A stretch of 64,000 nucleotides of DNA. Source: Pseudonocardia sp. DSM 110487 (GTDB lineage: Bacteria > Actinomycetota > Actinomycetes > Mycobacteriales > Pseudonocardiaceae). A program made the translations under genes and the position numbers. This document shows positions 26,616 through 34,041 of this stretch, piece after piece. Where the stretch lies: assembly GCF_019468565.1 (NCBI RefSeq), contig NZ_CP080521.1, positions 806,001-870,000 of the forward strand, read 5' to 3'. The notes beneath the pieces are model-generated. The model searched no databases. It was not told the origin of the DNA and worked only from the letters and a program-made list of their open reading frames with translations. Within the stretch, counting starts at the first letter, position 1; each line of letters begins with the position of its first letter.

Positions 26616-26670
26616 TTGCAGCATGGCCACCTTCACGCAACGTCACTGCGTGGAGGTGGCCATGCTGCAA
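26616..26670. terminator. Hairpin with 24-bp arms between convergent genes
   Basis: The arms 26616-26639 and 26647-26670 (starting TTGCAGCATGGCCACC) are complementary at 23 of 24 positions around a 7-base loop. It begins right after the paoC stop and sits 71 bases from the end of the convergent membrane-protein gene, so it is placed to terminate from both sides. The stem is much longer than ordinary terminators and may be a dispersed palindromic element. Confidence 0.7.
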
Positions 26671-26741
26671 CGAGGGAGAGGCCGCGGCGGGGCCGGCCTT
26701 GTGGCGTCCGACCCCGCCGGGTGCTCCGGGAGGGGAGCGCC

Positions 26742-27557
26742 TTACGACTTGCGCACGTCCGCGGCGGGGTCGGTCGCCGGGTCCATCCGCGTGCCCATGG
26801 GATCCGTCGACTCGCCCGGCCTCGTGCGCTCGCCCATGGTGGGACGAGCGGCGTCCTCGCGGCCGCGCTCGTACGCCTGTGCGTGGGCCCGCGCCATGGG
26901 TGCCTCCTGCTCGGCGCGGTCGAGCCAGCGCTCCCAGCGCTGCTGCATCGGCCGGATGAGCCCGCCGCCGACACCGACGATCATGATGCCGCCGACCGTC
27001 GCCAGTACGGCGATCAGCACCGGCAGCGTGACGGCGACAGCGACACCGATCTGGCTCAGCGCGGCGATCACACCGAGGGCGATGATGAAGACCGAGGCGA
27101 TGTTCGCGAGCACGTTGCCGTACGTGAGCCTGCCCGTGACGCTCATGACGAGGTCCTTGACGGCGGCCGCGATGGCCGAGGCCACCACGACGATGATGAT
27201 CGCGACGGCGATCCGCGGCAGGAACGCGACGATGCCCGTCAACAGGGCGCTGATCGGGTTCGGCCCGAACACGCCGAACGCGAGCTGCAGGGTGAGCAGC
27301 AGCACCGCGTAGTAGACGACCATCGCGATCAGGTCGCTTGCGTCGTACTTCGACCGTGCGAGCGCCTGGCCGATCCCGCCGCGCTCGACCGCGCGGTCGA
27401 AGTGCAGGCGCTCGAGCACGGCGTTGGTCAACTTGCGCAGCCCCTTCGCAATGAGCCATCCGATGAGCAGGATGACGAGGAAGAGCAGCAGTTGCGGCAC
27501 GAAGACCGCGACCATGCGCATGGCATCGCCCAGCGCTGCGCCGAGGTTGTCGAACAT
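26742..27557 (-). CDS. Mechanosensitive-channel-like membrane protein (CmpX type)
   Basis: A 271-residue integral membrane protein with five hydrophobic segments: VAVFVPQLLLFLVILLIGWL, MVVYYAVLLLTLQLAFG, AFLPRIAVAIIIVVVASAIAAA, IASVFIIALGVIAALSQIG and TLPVLIAVLATVGGIMIVGVGG. The spaced pattern LIGWLIAKGLRKLTNAVL and RIAVAIIIVV...IAAAVKDLV is that of the conserved TM-helix repeat of CmpX/MscS-associated proteins. No MscS beta domain is present. The C-terminal 60 residues are a hydrophilic, Arg/Asp/Pro-rich tail. A role in osmotic or envelope stress is plausible but unproven. Confidence 0.75.
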   Translation of the reverse strand: MFDNLGAALGDAMRMVAVFVPQLLLFLVILLIGWLIAKGLRKLTNAVLERLHFDRAVERGGIGQALARSKYDASDLIAMVVYYAVLLLTLQLAFGVFGPNPISALLTGIVAFLPRIAVAIIIVVVASAIAAAVKDLVMSVTGRLTYGNVLANIASVFIIALGVIAALSQIGVAVAVTLPVLIAVLATVGGIMIVGVGGGLIRPMQQRWERWLDRAEQEAPMARAHAQAYERGREDAARPTMGERTRPGESTDPMGTRMDPATDPAADVRKS

Positions 27558-27676
27558 CGGAACTCCCAGGTCGTTGGATGTCGCACCGTTCGGATGCCCA
27601 TCCCAACCCGCGCCACACCTGGTTCACACGAAATCCGCACAATCGGTGGACGCTCTAAAGGGGCCAAAAGTCCCGG

Positions 27677-27943
27677 TCAGCGGCGGAAACGGAAGCCGCG
27701 CCTGCGGAGGTGGCTCGCGTCGCGCTCGGCGCACGCGGGGCACATCTCACCGTCGGGGGCGACCATCGGTGCGGGCGTGACGACGTGGCCGCAGACCGCG
27801 AAGTACTGGCCCCCACGTTGCGCGATGCCGATCGAGAGTTCTTCGTCGGGGACGGAATGGCAGCGACCGTCCATCACACAGGTGACGGAAATGGTGGTCT
27901 CGCCGAGCTCGGACGGCCCCGACTGCCCACGCGGTCTGCTCAC
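27677..27943 (-). CDS. Small Cys-rich putative zinc-binding protein
   Basis: An 88-residue protein. Its conserved-looking core is VTCVMDGRCHSVPDEEL, then YFAVCGHVVTPAPMVAPDG, then MCPACAERD: a C...H...CGH...CPxC arrangement typical of a single zinc-ribbon. The protein at 58488-58748 in this window has the same layout (LDRCDHLV, RYAARCGAVV, CPLC) and is a likely paralogue. The GTG start has GGAGTGGGG just upstream. Such proteins are common in Pseudonocardiaceae and have no assigned role that I know of. It stands alone, followed by a basic tail (RRRGFRFRR). Confidence 0.65.
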   Translation of the reverse strand: MSRPRGQSGPSELGETTISVTCVMDGRCHSVPDEELSIGIAQRGGQYFAVCGHVVTPAPMVAPDGEMCPACAERDASHLRRRGFRFRR

Positions 27944-28169
27944 GGTCCCCACTCCGCCACAGGTCCACCCTTCGGGCGGCCGCCCACGGGCATGCCACCC
28001 ACCGCATCCAGTCTGTCGCTCTCTGCTTGCATACGCAAGAGGGATTTGCAACCTTCTTCTGCACGTGCATCTGCGCGAACGTTCCACCCGGCTCCGAGGG
28101 AGCTCCGAACAGCTGAGTGGTCGATTTGCCGCCGCGCGGAGATCTGACGGGCTGCTCATCCGCCGTCCG

Positions 28170-28217
28170 TTGACGACCGGGCTCGGACCGCGTATCTGTA
28201 TAGGCTGTCTAGACAGC
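28170..28217 (+). promoter_or_regulatory. Promoter and operator for the HutC/deoC operon
   Basis: A -35 TTGACG (28170) and a -10 TATCTG (28193) are separated by 17 bases. Six bases further on is a perfect 14-bp palindrome, GCTGTCT followed by AGACAGC (28204-28217), just before the GTG start of the GntR gene. A repressor bound there would block initiation, so autoregulation by the GntR/HutC protein is likely. Confidence 0.7.
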
Positions 28218-28228
28218 AAGGAGTCGCG

Positions 28229-28933
28229 GTGCCACCGCTCTACGCCCGCATCGAGCGGGCTCTCCGCACTCGCCTGGCGACCGCCGCGCCGGGGGACCCG
28301 CTGCCTTCGGAGCCTGCACTCGCGGCCGAGTTCGGCGTCGCGCGGATGACCGTGCGCGCCGCGCTGGACCGGCTTGCTGCCGAGGGCCTCGTCGAACGGG
28401 TGCCCGGTCGCGGCACCTTCGCCTGCACGGGCCCCGCACCGCGTCCGGCCGGCACCCTGATGAGCTTCCACGACCAGGTGCGCAGCTGGGGACGGGTGCC
28501 CTCGTCCAGGGTGGTCGAGTCCGCGCTCCGGGAGCCGACGTCCGACGAGGCGCGTGCACTGCGCCTGGGGCCGGACGACCCGGTTGTCGCGATCGCCCGG
28601 GTTCGGCTCGCCGGCGGCACCCCGCTTGCGCTCGAGCACGCATGCTTCCCTCCGCACCTGACCGATCTGCTCGAGCTCGACCTCGAGACCGAGTCGCTGC
28701 ACCGAGCGCTGCGGGACCGTGCCGTGCACCCGACTCTCGGCTCGTCGACGCTGACCGCGGAGTCAGCGGGGCCGCACGCCGGCTTACTCGCGGTGCCGGC
28801 GACCGAGCCGTTGCTGGTCGAGACCCGGCTGATCCTCGACCAGCGCGCCGAACCCGTGGAGCGCACCGTCAGCCGCTACGTGGGATCGCGTTACGCGCTG
28901 CAGGTGAGCTTCGACGTCGAGGCTCGACCGTGA
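28229..28933 (+). CDS. GntR-family regulator, HutC subfamily
   Basis: A 234-residue regulator. The winged helix covers about residues 1-70 (PLYARIERALRTRLA, LPSEPALAAEFGVARMTVRAALDRLAAEGLVERVPGRGTF). The UTRA effector domain follows with ESALREPTSDEARALRLG, ARVRLAGGTPLALEHACFP and RTVSRYVGSRYALQVSFD. Its stop overlaps the GTG of deoC (GTGA). It probably represses its own operon through the palindrome just upstream and responds to a phosphorylated sugar such as a deoxyribose phosphate; the ligand is inference from the deoC linkage. Confidence 0.9.
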   Translation: MPPLYARIERALRTRLATAAPGDPLPSEPALAAEFGVARMTVRAALDRLAAEGLVERVPGRGTFACTGPAPRPAGTLMSFHDQVRSWGRVPSSRVVESALREPTSDEARALRLGPDDPVVAIARVRLAGGTPLALEHACFPPHLTDLLELDLETESLHRALRDRAVHPTLGSSTLTAESAGPHAGLLAVPATEPLLVETRLILDQRAEPVERTVSRYVGSRYALQVSFDVEARP

Positions 28934-29673
28934 CCATGTACCGATCCGAGGAGACGCCCGTGCCCGACCTTCCCGAGGCCGCCGCCGTGGCCGCGATGAT
29001 CGACCATTCGCTGCTGCGTCCCGAGCTCACCGTCGACGAGGTGCGAGAAGGCTGCGCTCTCGCCGCCCGGTACCGCACGGCGTCGGTCTGCGTCCGGCCG
29101 TCGGACGTCGGGCTCGCCGCGGCCTCGCTCGCCGGCACCGGCGTCCTCGTCGGCACCGTGGTCGGGTTCCCGCACGGCAGCCAGACCACCGCGACCAAGG
29201 CGGCGGAGACGCGAGAGCTGGTCGCGGCGGGTGCCGCGGAGATCGACATGGTGCTGCACGTCGGGCGCCTTCGCGACGGCGACGCCGGGTACGTGCGGGA
29301 GGACATCGCCGCCGTCGTGGCAGAGGCAGGCGGCCGCACTGTCAAGGTGATCCTCGAGAACGCCCTGCTCGACCGGGCCGCGAAGGTGCTCGGGTGCCGG
29401 CTCGGCGAGGATGCGGGCGCCCACTACGTGAAGACCAGCACCGGCTTCGCGGGTGGTGGCGCCACCCCGGAGGACATCGCGCTCATGCGCGCCACCGTGT
29501 CACCGCACGTCGGCGTCAAGGCCGCGGGAGGCGTGCGAACGCTGGATCGGCTGCTCGAGCTCGCCGCCCTCGGTGCCACCCGCTTCGGGGCGACGGCCAC
29601 GGCGACGATCCTCGACGATCTCGCCGCCCGTCGCTCCGTCGGGGTCGCGATGCCCGTACGCTTCGAATCGTGA
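28930..29673 (+). CDS. deoC: Deoxyribose-phosphate aldolase
   Basis: A 247-residue class I aldolase. It has the DeoC signature: IDHSLLRPELTVDEV at the N-terminus, VCVRPSDVGLA, VVGFPHGSQTTATKAAE, EIDMVLHVGRLRDGD, the Schiff-base Lys168 in HYVKTSTGF and a second Lys in VGVKAAGGVRT. It cleaves 2-deoxyribose 5-phosphate to glyceraldehyde 3-phosphate and acetaldehyde in nucleoside salvage. GTG 28930 overlaps the regulator stop; ATG 28936 is an alternative. It is coupled downstream to a small lipoprotein gene (GTGA). Confidence 0.93.
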   Translation: MTMYRSEETPVPDLPEAAAVAAMIDHSLLRPELTVDEVREGCALAARYRTASVCVRPSDVGLAAASLAGTGVLVGTVVGFPHGSQTTATKAAETRELVAAGAAEIDMVLHVGRLRDGDAGYVREDIAAVVAEAGGRTVKVILENALLDRAAKVLGCRLGEDAGAHYVKTSTGFAGGGATPEDIALMRATVSPHVGVKAAGGVRTLDRLLELAALGATRFGATATATILDDLAARRSVGVAMPVRFES

Positions 29674-29990
29674 TCCGCCGTGTCATTCTGTCCGTGGTGT
29701 CCGTTCTTGCCGCGCTGGTGCTGGTCGCCGGCTGCGGTGGAAGCTCCCAGGTCGACTGCGGGCTGGACGGTAGTTGCACCATCACCTTCCCGCGCAGCGG
29801 TGACGTCGCGGTCTCGGTGCTCGGGGTCGAGGCCCGCCTCGTCGGTGTCCAGGACAGCACGGCGCAGCTCGAGGTGGCGGGTCAGCAGATCACCGTGCCC
29901 GTGGGTGGCGAGACCGAGGCGAGTGGCTTCATGGTCGGGGTCGACCGGGTCACCGACAGCGAGGTCGTCGTCCGCGTACGCATCGCCTGA
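29670..29990 (+). CDS. Small lipoprotein of unknown function
   Basis: A 106-residue protein with a lipoprotein signal peptide (basic VIRRVI, hydrophobic LSVVSVLAALVLVAG, then Cys-Gly-Gly at about residue 22, matching a lipobox). The mature part is a beta-rich domain with DCGLDGSCTITFPRSG, where two cysteines could form a disulfide, and repeated short strands VEARLVGVQD and VEVAGQ-type segments. I do not recognise the family. It overlaps the deoC stop by four bases (GTGA) and is followed after one base by a PPOX-family gene, so it is probably cotranscribed. Confidence 0.7.
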   Translation: MIRRVILSVVSVLAALVLVAGCGGSSQVDCGLDGSCTITFPRSGDVAVSVLGVEARLVGVQDSTAQLEVAGQQITVPVGGETEASGFMVGVDRVTDSEVVVRVRIA

Positions 29991-29991
29991 G

Positions 29992-30390
29992 GTGTCCGAC
30001 ATCCCGGCGGTCTTCCACGACCTGCTGCGCTCGCGTGCGGTGGCGTTCGTGTCGACGCTCGGCAAGGACGGCGCCCCGCAGGTCACCCCGCTGTGGTTCC
30101 TCTGGGACGGCGAGCGCGTGCGGATCAGCCTCGTCGAGGGCCGTCAGAAGCTGCGCAACCTGCGCCGCGACCCGCGGATCGCCGTCGCGATCGCCGATCC
30201 GGCCCGCCCCACCTTCTACCTGGAGCTGCGCGGCGCCGTGAGCGAGCTCGCGCCCGACCCGGCCCTGGAGCTGGAGCGCGCGATCGCCGAGAAGTACACC
30301 GGCAGCTGGGAGGACGTGGAGCCGCCGGGCACCGCGCGGTACGCCACCAGCGTGATCGTCGAGCGGACGACATCGCAGCTGGATCACTAA
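29992..30390 (+). CDS. PPOX-class F420/flavin-dependent enzyme
   Basis: A 132-residue single-domain split-barrel protein. It starts IPAVFHDLLRSRAVAFVSTLGKDGAPQ, then TPLWFLWDGERVRISLVEGRQKLRNLRRDPRIAVAI and FYLELRGAVSEL. This is the pattern of the F420-dependent pyridoxamine-oxidase-like (TIGR03618-type) enzymes common in actinomycetes. Substrate unknown; members reduce quinones, biliverdin or exogenous compounds. The GTG start is one base after the lipoprotein stop. It ends with a 4-base overlap with the convergent acetyltransferase gene. The C-terminal domain of the protein at 32722-33987 is homologous. Confidence 0.85.
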   Translation: MSDIPAVFHDLLRSRAVAFVSTLGKDGAPQVTPLWFLWDGERVRISLVEGRQKLRNLRRDPRIAVAIADPARPTFYLELRGAVSELAPDPALELERAIAEKYTGSWEDVEPPGTARYATSVIVERTTSQLDH

Positions 30391-30911
30391 CGGGGTTCGG
30401 CCGGCGGGTCCCCGGCCTCCGACAGCGTTCGCTGCATCCAGGCGACGTCGTGCCACCGGCCGTGCTTCCAGCCGATGCGCCGGTAGGTGCCGACCGGTTC
30501 GAAGCCAAGGGCACTGTGCAGTCCGGCGCTCGCCTCGTTGGGCAGGGTCATGCCGGCGATGGCCGTGCGGTAGCCCCGCTCGGCGAGTCGACGGAACAGC
30601 GCCTCGTAGAGGGCCCGTCCGGCGCCGGTGCGCCGCCTGCCGATCTCCAGGTAGATGGAGACCTCGCACGCCCAGCGATAGGCGGGGCGCGCCTTGAACT
30701 GGCCCGCGTACGCATAGCCGACGGCCCTGCCGTCGTCGAGGTCTTCCAGGACGAGCCACGCGTGCGAGCGCTCGGCCGCGGTGATCCGCTCAGCCATCTG
30801 CGCGACGGTGGGCGGCTCGGTCTCGAACGTGATCGCTGTGTCGGTGACGTAGGGCACGTAGATCGCCGCACAGGCGGCGGCGTCCTCTTCGGTAGCTGCG
30901 CGGACCTTCAT
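30387..30911 (-). CDS. Phosphinothricin-type GNAT acetyltransferase
   Basis: A 174-residue GNAT enzyme. KVRAATEEDAAACAAIYVPYV followed by TAITFETEPPT, then ERSHAWLVLED, GYAYAGQFKARPAYRWACEVSIYL, RRRTGAGRALYEAL, GMTLPNEASAGLHSALGF and WKHGRWHDVAWMQ are the successive signatures of phosphinothricin/methionine-sulfoximine N-acetyltransferases. The natural role is usually detoxification of glutamate-analogue antibiotics or methionine derivatives. ATG 30911 is chosen; there is no strong ribosome site, suggesting a leaderless message. It is divergent from the XRE-cupin regulator, which could control it. Confidence 0.88.
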   Translation of the reverse strand: MKVRAATEEDAAACAAIYVPYVTDTAITFETEPPTVAQMAERITAAERSHAWLVLEDLDDGRAVGYAYAGQFKARPAYRWACEVSIYLEIGRRRTGAGRALYEALFRRLAERGYRTAIAGMTLPNEASAGLHSALGFEPVGTYRRIGWKHGRWHDVAWMQRTLSEAGDPPAEPR

Positions 30912-30935
30912 GGTGACGATGATAAACAGAATCGG

Positions 30936-30945
30936 CACTATAGTG
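30936..30945. promoter_or_regulatory. Short palindrome over the -10 of the XRE-cupin gene
   Basis: CACTATAGTG is a perfect 10-bp palindrome containing a TATAGT -10 hexamer, six bases before the GTG of the XRE-cupin gene and 25 bases from the start of the divergent acetyltransferase. It could be the autoregulatory site of the XRE-cupin protein. The short start distance implies a leaderless transcript. Confidence 0.45.
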
Positions 30946-30950
30946 ACAGC

Positions 30951-31508
30951 GTGTCCGACACCCTGACCGCATCCCTCGCCGCAGCACTGCAGGCGGCCCG
31001 GAAGTCACGCGGCCTCTCGGTCAGCGCGCTCGCCGATGGGGCAGGCGTGTCCCGGGCGATGATCGCGAAGATCGAGCGCGGCGACGCGCAACCCACGGCC
31101 GTGCTGCTCGCCCGGCTCGCGAACGCCCTCGGGATGACGCTCTCGGAGCTCGTGGCCCGCGCCGAGGACGGAGGCGGCCGGCTCGTGCGCGCCGCGGACC
31201 AGCCCACGTGGACCGACCCGGCGAGCGGCTACCGGCGCCGGACGGTGTCGCCCGCGAGCGGACGACCGCTCGAGCTCGTGCAGATCGAGCTGCCCGCCGG
31301 GGCGAGGGTCGAGTTCGCCGCAGCCGCCTACCCCGACGTCCACCAGCAGGTCTGGGTGCTCGACGGCCACCTGCGCCTGCACGAGGGCGACACGGTCCAC
31401 GAGCTCGACCCCGGCGACTGCCTCCAGCTCGGCCCACCCGTGGCGCGCGTGTACGTCAACCCGACCAGTGGGACCTGCCGCTACCTGGTGGCGCTCACCC
31501 GCCGGTAG
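30951..31508 (+). CDS. XRE-family regulator with C-terminal cupin
   Basis: A 185-residue protein. The N-terminal helix-turn-helix (about residues 8-65) reads LAAALQAARKSRGLSVSALAD, then GVSRAMIAKIERGDAQPTAVLLARLANALG. A linker leads to a cupin barrel (about residues 105-180) with LELVQIELPAGARVEF, VHQQVWVLDGHLRLHEGD and ELDPGDCLQLGP. Such proteins sense small metabolites and often control adjacent detoxification genes; the divergent acetyltransferase is the obvious candidate. Classical cupin metal ligands are incomplete here (single His in DVHQQ), so it may bind ligand without metal. Confidence 0.88.
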   Translation: MSDTLTASLAAALQAARKSRGLSVSALADGAGVSRAMIAKIERGDAQPTAVLLARLANALGMTLSELVARAEDGGGRLVRAADQPTWTDPASGYRRRTVSPASGRPLELVQIELPAGARVEFAAAAYPDVHQQVWVLDGHLRLHEGDTVHELDPGDCLQLGPPVARVYVNPTSGTCRYLVALTRR

Positions 31509-31600
31509 TGCGCCCGGCGAGTGAGTCCGTGCGGCCGCACGCGAGGTGGATGTTCCGGACCCACTCGGCAAGCGCGGTGACTACGAACGATGACCGGTTC

Positions 31601-31806
31601 CTGACGCGGGCCCGGCCCCGCACACACCTTCACGTCTTCACACACACGTCCGGACGTGTGTGCCGAGGCCGGCCGGTGTGTGCGGCGGCCGCAGTTGTCG
31701 CTCCGGCTGCCTTCACCGCAAGATCGCCGATTCGGCGCGTTCCCGGGTCGTTTTCGCCCGTTTCCGCGCCAAAGCATTGATCATGTCCGTCGGACCGCCT
31801 CCGGTC
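31601..31806. repeat. Dispersed intergenic repeat, copy A
   Basis: This gene-free block between convergent genes contains a perfect 22-bp palindrome at 31641-31662 (arm CACACACGTCC), flanked by CACACACC- and GGTGTGTG-type motifs, then GCAAGATCGCCGATTCGGCG and GCGTTCCCGGGTCGTTTTCG. Its left half recurs inverted at about 46962-47124, and its right half recurs inverted at about 46676-46748, with 34 identical bases in a row in the latter. It is therefore a composite of two repeat modules. Confidence 0.75.
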
Positions 31807-32689
31807 AGGAGACGCGGTCGAGCAGGGAGCGGCGCCACGCCTCGGTGCTCGCGACCTCGTTGAAGGTGAAGAAGTGGAAGCCGTCCAGGTGTGCGTCGGC
31901 CAGCTGGAGGTAGGGCGCGAGCCGCCTCGCGAGGCGACCGGGGTGGTAGCCGCCCGGCAGGAAGAACCGCCAGAACAGGCTCTGCTGCTTCAACAGGAAC
32001 CGTGCCGACTGCCCGAGGCCGAGGCCCGCCGAGATGCGGACGAGCTTCTGGCGGCTCACGACCCCCGGCAGCCCCACCCTGATCGGGAGCCGGATACCGC
32101 GCTGCTTCACGTGCCGCGCCCACCCGACGGTGGCGTCGGCGTCGAAGCAGATCTGCGTGATGGCGTGCGTCGCGAAGGGAGCCTTGCGCTCGAACGCCTT
32201 CTCGAGCAGGCCCCGTTCGATGCGGGCGTGGCCCTCCGGGTAGCCGGCGATCCCGATCCGCTGGAACGGGTTGCCGACCTGGTCGAGCGCCTCGAGCAAC
32301 GTGAGGGCGTCGCCGAACCGTCCGGCGGGCTCGGGCGAGTCGCCCCCGATGACGAACGCGCTGTCGATGTGCGCCTCTCGCAGCCGCGCCACGAGGTCGG
32401 TCAGGTGAGCGCCGTCCACGATCTGCCGCGCGGCGAGGTGTGGGGTCACGGAGTAGCCGTGGCGGGCGAGCCGGACGGCGAGGTCGACGGTGGGTTCCGG
32501 CCCCTTCGCGTGGCTCGTGCTGATCGTCAGCGGCACGTCGGGCGGTACGTGCGCGACGACGGACTCCTCCGTGCTCTTCATCGGGAGGACCTCGTAGGAG
32601 ACGCGCCGCAGTGCTCCCGCGAGGTCGGCCACGCGTCGCAGCTTACGGGCGAACGTGCGCTGTCTGCCGTCCTCGCAGAGTCCGGGCAC
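31805..32689 (-). CDS. Methylenetetrahydrofolate-reductase-like protein
   Basis: A 294-residue TIM-barrel protein of the MTHFR family. Visible features are RRVSYEVLPMKSTEE (the Glu of the FE-P motif), VPLTISTSHAKGPEPTVDLAVRLA, GYSVTPHLAARQIVD, FVIGGDSPEPAG, IGIAGYPEGHARI, and ITQICFDADATVGWARHV, with GIRLPIRVGLPGVVSRQKL near residue 205. It should use FAD to reduce methylene-THF or a related C1 pterin, but differs enough from canonical MetF that a specialised demethylation role is possible. The GTG at 32689 has only a weak ribosome site. No folate gene is adjacent. Confidence 0.8.
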   Translation of the reverse strand: MPGLCEDGRQRTFARKLRRVADLAGALRRVSYEVLPMKSTEESVVAHVPPDVPLTISTSHAKGPEPTVDLAVRLARHGYSVTPHLAARQIVDGAHLTDLVARLREAHIDSAFVIGGDSPEPAGRFGDALTLLEALDQVGNPFQRIGIAGYPEGHARIERGLLEKAFERKAPFATHAITQICFDADATVGWARHVKQRGIRLPIRVGLPGVVSRQKLVRISAGLGLGQSARFLLKQQSLFWRFFLPGGYHPGRLARRLAPYLQLADAHLDGFHFFTFNEVASTEAWRRSLLDRVS

Positions 32690-32721
32690 CCTGCGACGAC
32701 CGCAGCCGCCGCGCAGTCCGG

Positions 32722-33987
32722 CTAGAGGCGGCCCGTTGTCCGTTTCGGGACCAGCCGCACGGCGACCACATCGCCGGTCTTGGCCTCGGGTGTCTGCTCC
32801 ACGTGCTCGGCGTACGTCCGGCCGACGTACTTGAGCGTCAGCTCGTCGCGGAGCTGCTCGGTCAGCGCGGGCTCGAACACGGCGGTACCTCGGATCGCGG
32901 CGTAGCCGTACGGTGCTTCCGGCGGGCAGACCAGCACGCTGACCCTCGGGTCACGACGCAGGTTTCGCTCCTTGCGGCTGCCCGCTCCCACCATGAAGAG
33001 GACGTCGTCGCCGTCCCGCTCGACCCAGACCACCGACTGCTGGGGCGTGCCGTCGGGCTGGATCGTGGCGACCGTGGCGAAGATCGGGGAGTCGAGCACC
33101 TCGCGCAGCCGCTCGGCCGACACTCCCGACATCACGTAGGGACGCCGGCCTGTTCTCGGCAGTGCATCCAGCAGTCGTTCGGTCTCGGCCTGCAGTCGGC
33201 GGGCGGCGGCGAGGTCGAAACTCGGGCCGGTCAGGGGAATCTGCTCGTGCCGCACCCACGCGCTGATCGGTTCCGCGGGAGGGCGGTCCAGTAGCGCCAG
33301 TACCGGCTCGATGCCCTCCTCGACCGGCCTTGCGGCCGCGCGGATGGCGTCGATCTGGATCGCGGTCCGGGCGTCGTACTCGCCGGAGAAGCTCGTGCCG
33401 ACGGTGCCCGGGTTGAGGAGCGCGTAGCGCGCCTTGTGCGACGTGGTGGCGTGGGCGTACCCGACGCCGAGCAGGTCGTTGAGGGGGCCACCGTGCATCA
33501 TTGCCGCAGTGCCGTGGTAGCCGTGCTCGAACTCGAGGTCGTGCCAGCGGATCTTCTCCGTGCCGCCCGGCCCCGCGACGTTGACGATGATCGGTGCCTC
33601 TGCCGCGTCGAGCAGGTCCGTCATCTCGTGCCCCATGACGTAGCGGCTCAGGTAGAACAGCGCGAAGTTGCTCTCGACGCCCTCCGCTGTGACGGCCCTC
33701 GTCGAGCGGTAGTGCCGGGCGCACAGCACCAGGGCGTCGACCGCGGGGAAGAGGGAGCGGATCTCCGCGACCGCCGCCCTCGTCCCGGCCAGCAGGCCGA
33801 GATCGGCGTGCACGAAGTGTGCGCGCCCAGCGGCGCCTTCCCGCGCCGCGCTGTCGAGGAAGGCGGCCCCCTTGTCCGCGTTGCGCCCGACGATCGCCAC
33901 CTCGTGACCACGCCGCAGCCGATCGATGGCGACCGCCCGCCCCATGCCGTCGGTGCCACCGGTGATCACGATCCGATTTGAACTCAC
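32722..33987 (-). CDS. SDR-PPOX fusion protein
   Basis: A 421-residue protein with two enzyme domains. Residues 1 to about 270 are a short-chain dehydrogenase with the cofactor motif IVITGGTDGMGRAVAIDRL and IIVNVAGPGG. The active-site stretch reads YAHATTSHKARYALLNPGTV, so the Lys of YxxxK is present but the Tyr four residues before it is Thr. Residues about 290-421 are an F420/flavin-type split barrel (SPIFATVATIQPDGTPQQSVVWV, RKERNLRRDPRVSVLVCPPE). The pairing suggests hydride or F420/flavin transfer on one substrate, or a non-catalytic SDR domain. It is divergent from a TetR gene whose likely operator covers its start codon. Confidence 0.88.
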   Translation of the reverse strand: MSSNRIVITGGTDGMGRAVAIDRLRRGHEVAIVGRNADKGAAFLDSAAREGAAGRAHFVHADLGLLAGTRAAVAEIRSLFPAVDALVLCARHYRSTRAVTAEGVESNFALFYLSRYVMGHEMTDLLDAAEAPIIVNVAGPGGTEKIRWHDLEFEHGYHGTAAMMHGGPLNDLLGVGYAHATTSHKARYALLNPGTVGTSFSGEYDARTAIQIDAIRAAARPVEEGIEPVLALLDRPPAEPISAWVRHEQIPLTGPSFDLAAARRLQAETERLLDALPRTGRRPYVMSGVSAERLREVLDSPIFATVATIQPDGTPQQSVVWVERDGDDVLFMVGAGSRKERNLRRDPRVSVLVCPPEAPYGYAAIRGTAVFEPALTEQLRDELTLKYVGRTYAEHVEQTPEAKTGDVVAVRLVPKRTTGRL

Positions 33988-33994
33988 GAGTTCA
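33979..33994. promoter_or_regulatory. TetR operator overlapping the SDR-PPOX start
   Basis: TGAACTC and GAGTTCA are perfect 7-base arms separated by AC. The GTG start of the SDR-PPOX gene (33985-33987) lies inside the palindrome, and the divergent TetR gene starts 48 bases away. Binding would block translation initiation or transcription of the fusion gene. Confidence 0.6.
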
Positions 33995-34041
33995 ACCTAA
34001 TATCCGCATGGGTATCAAGCAACTGACCGTAGGATGCAGCA

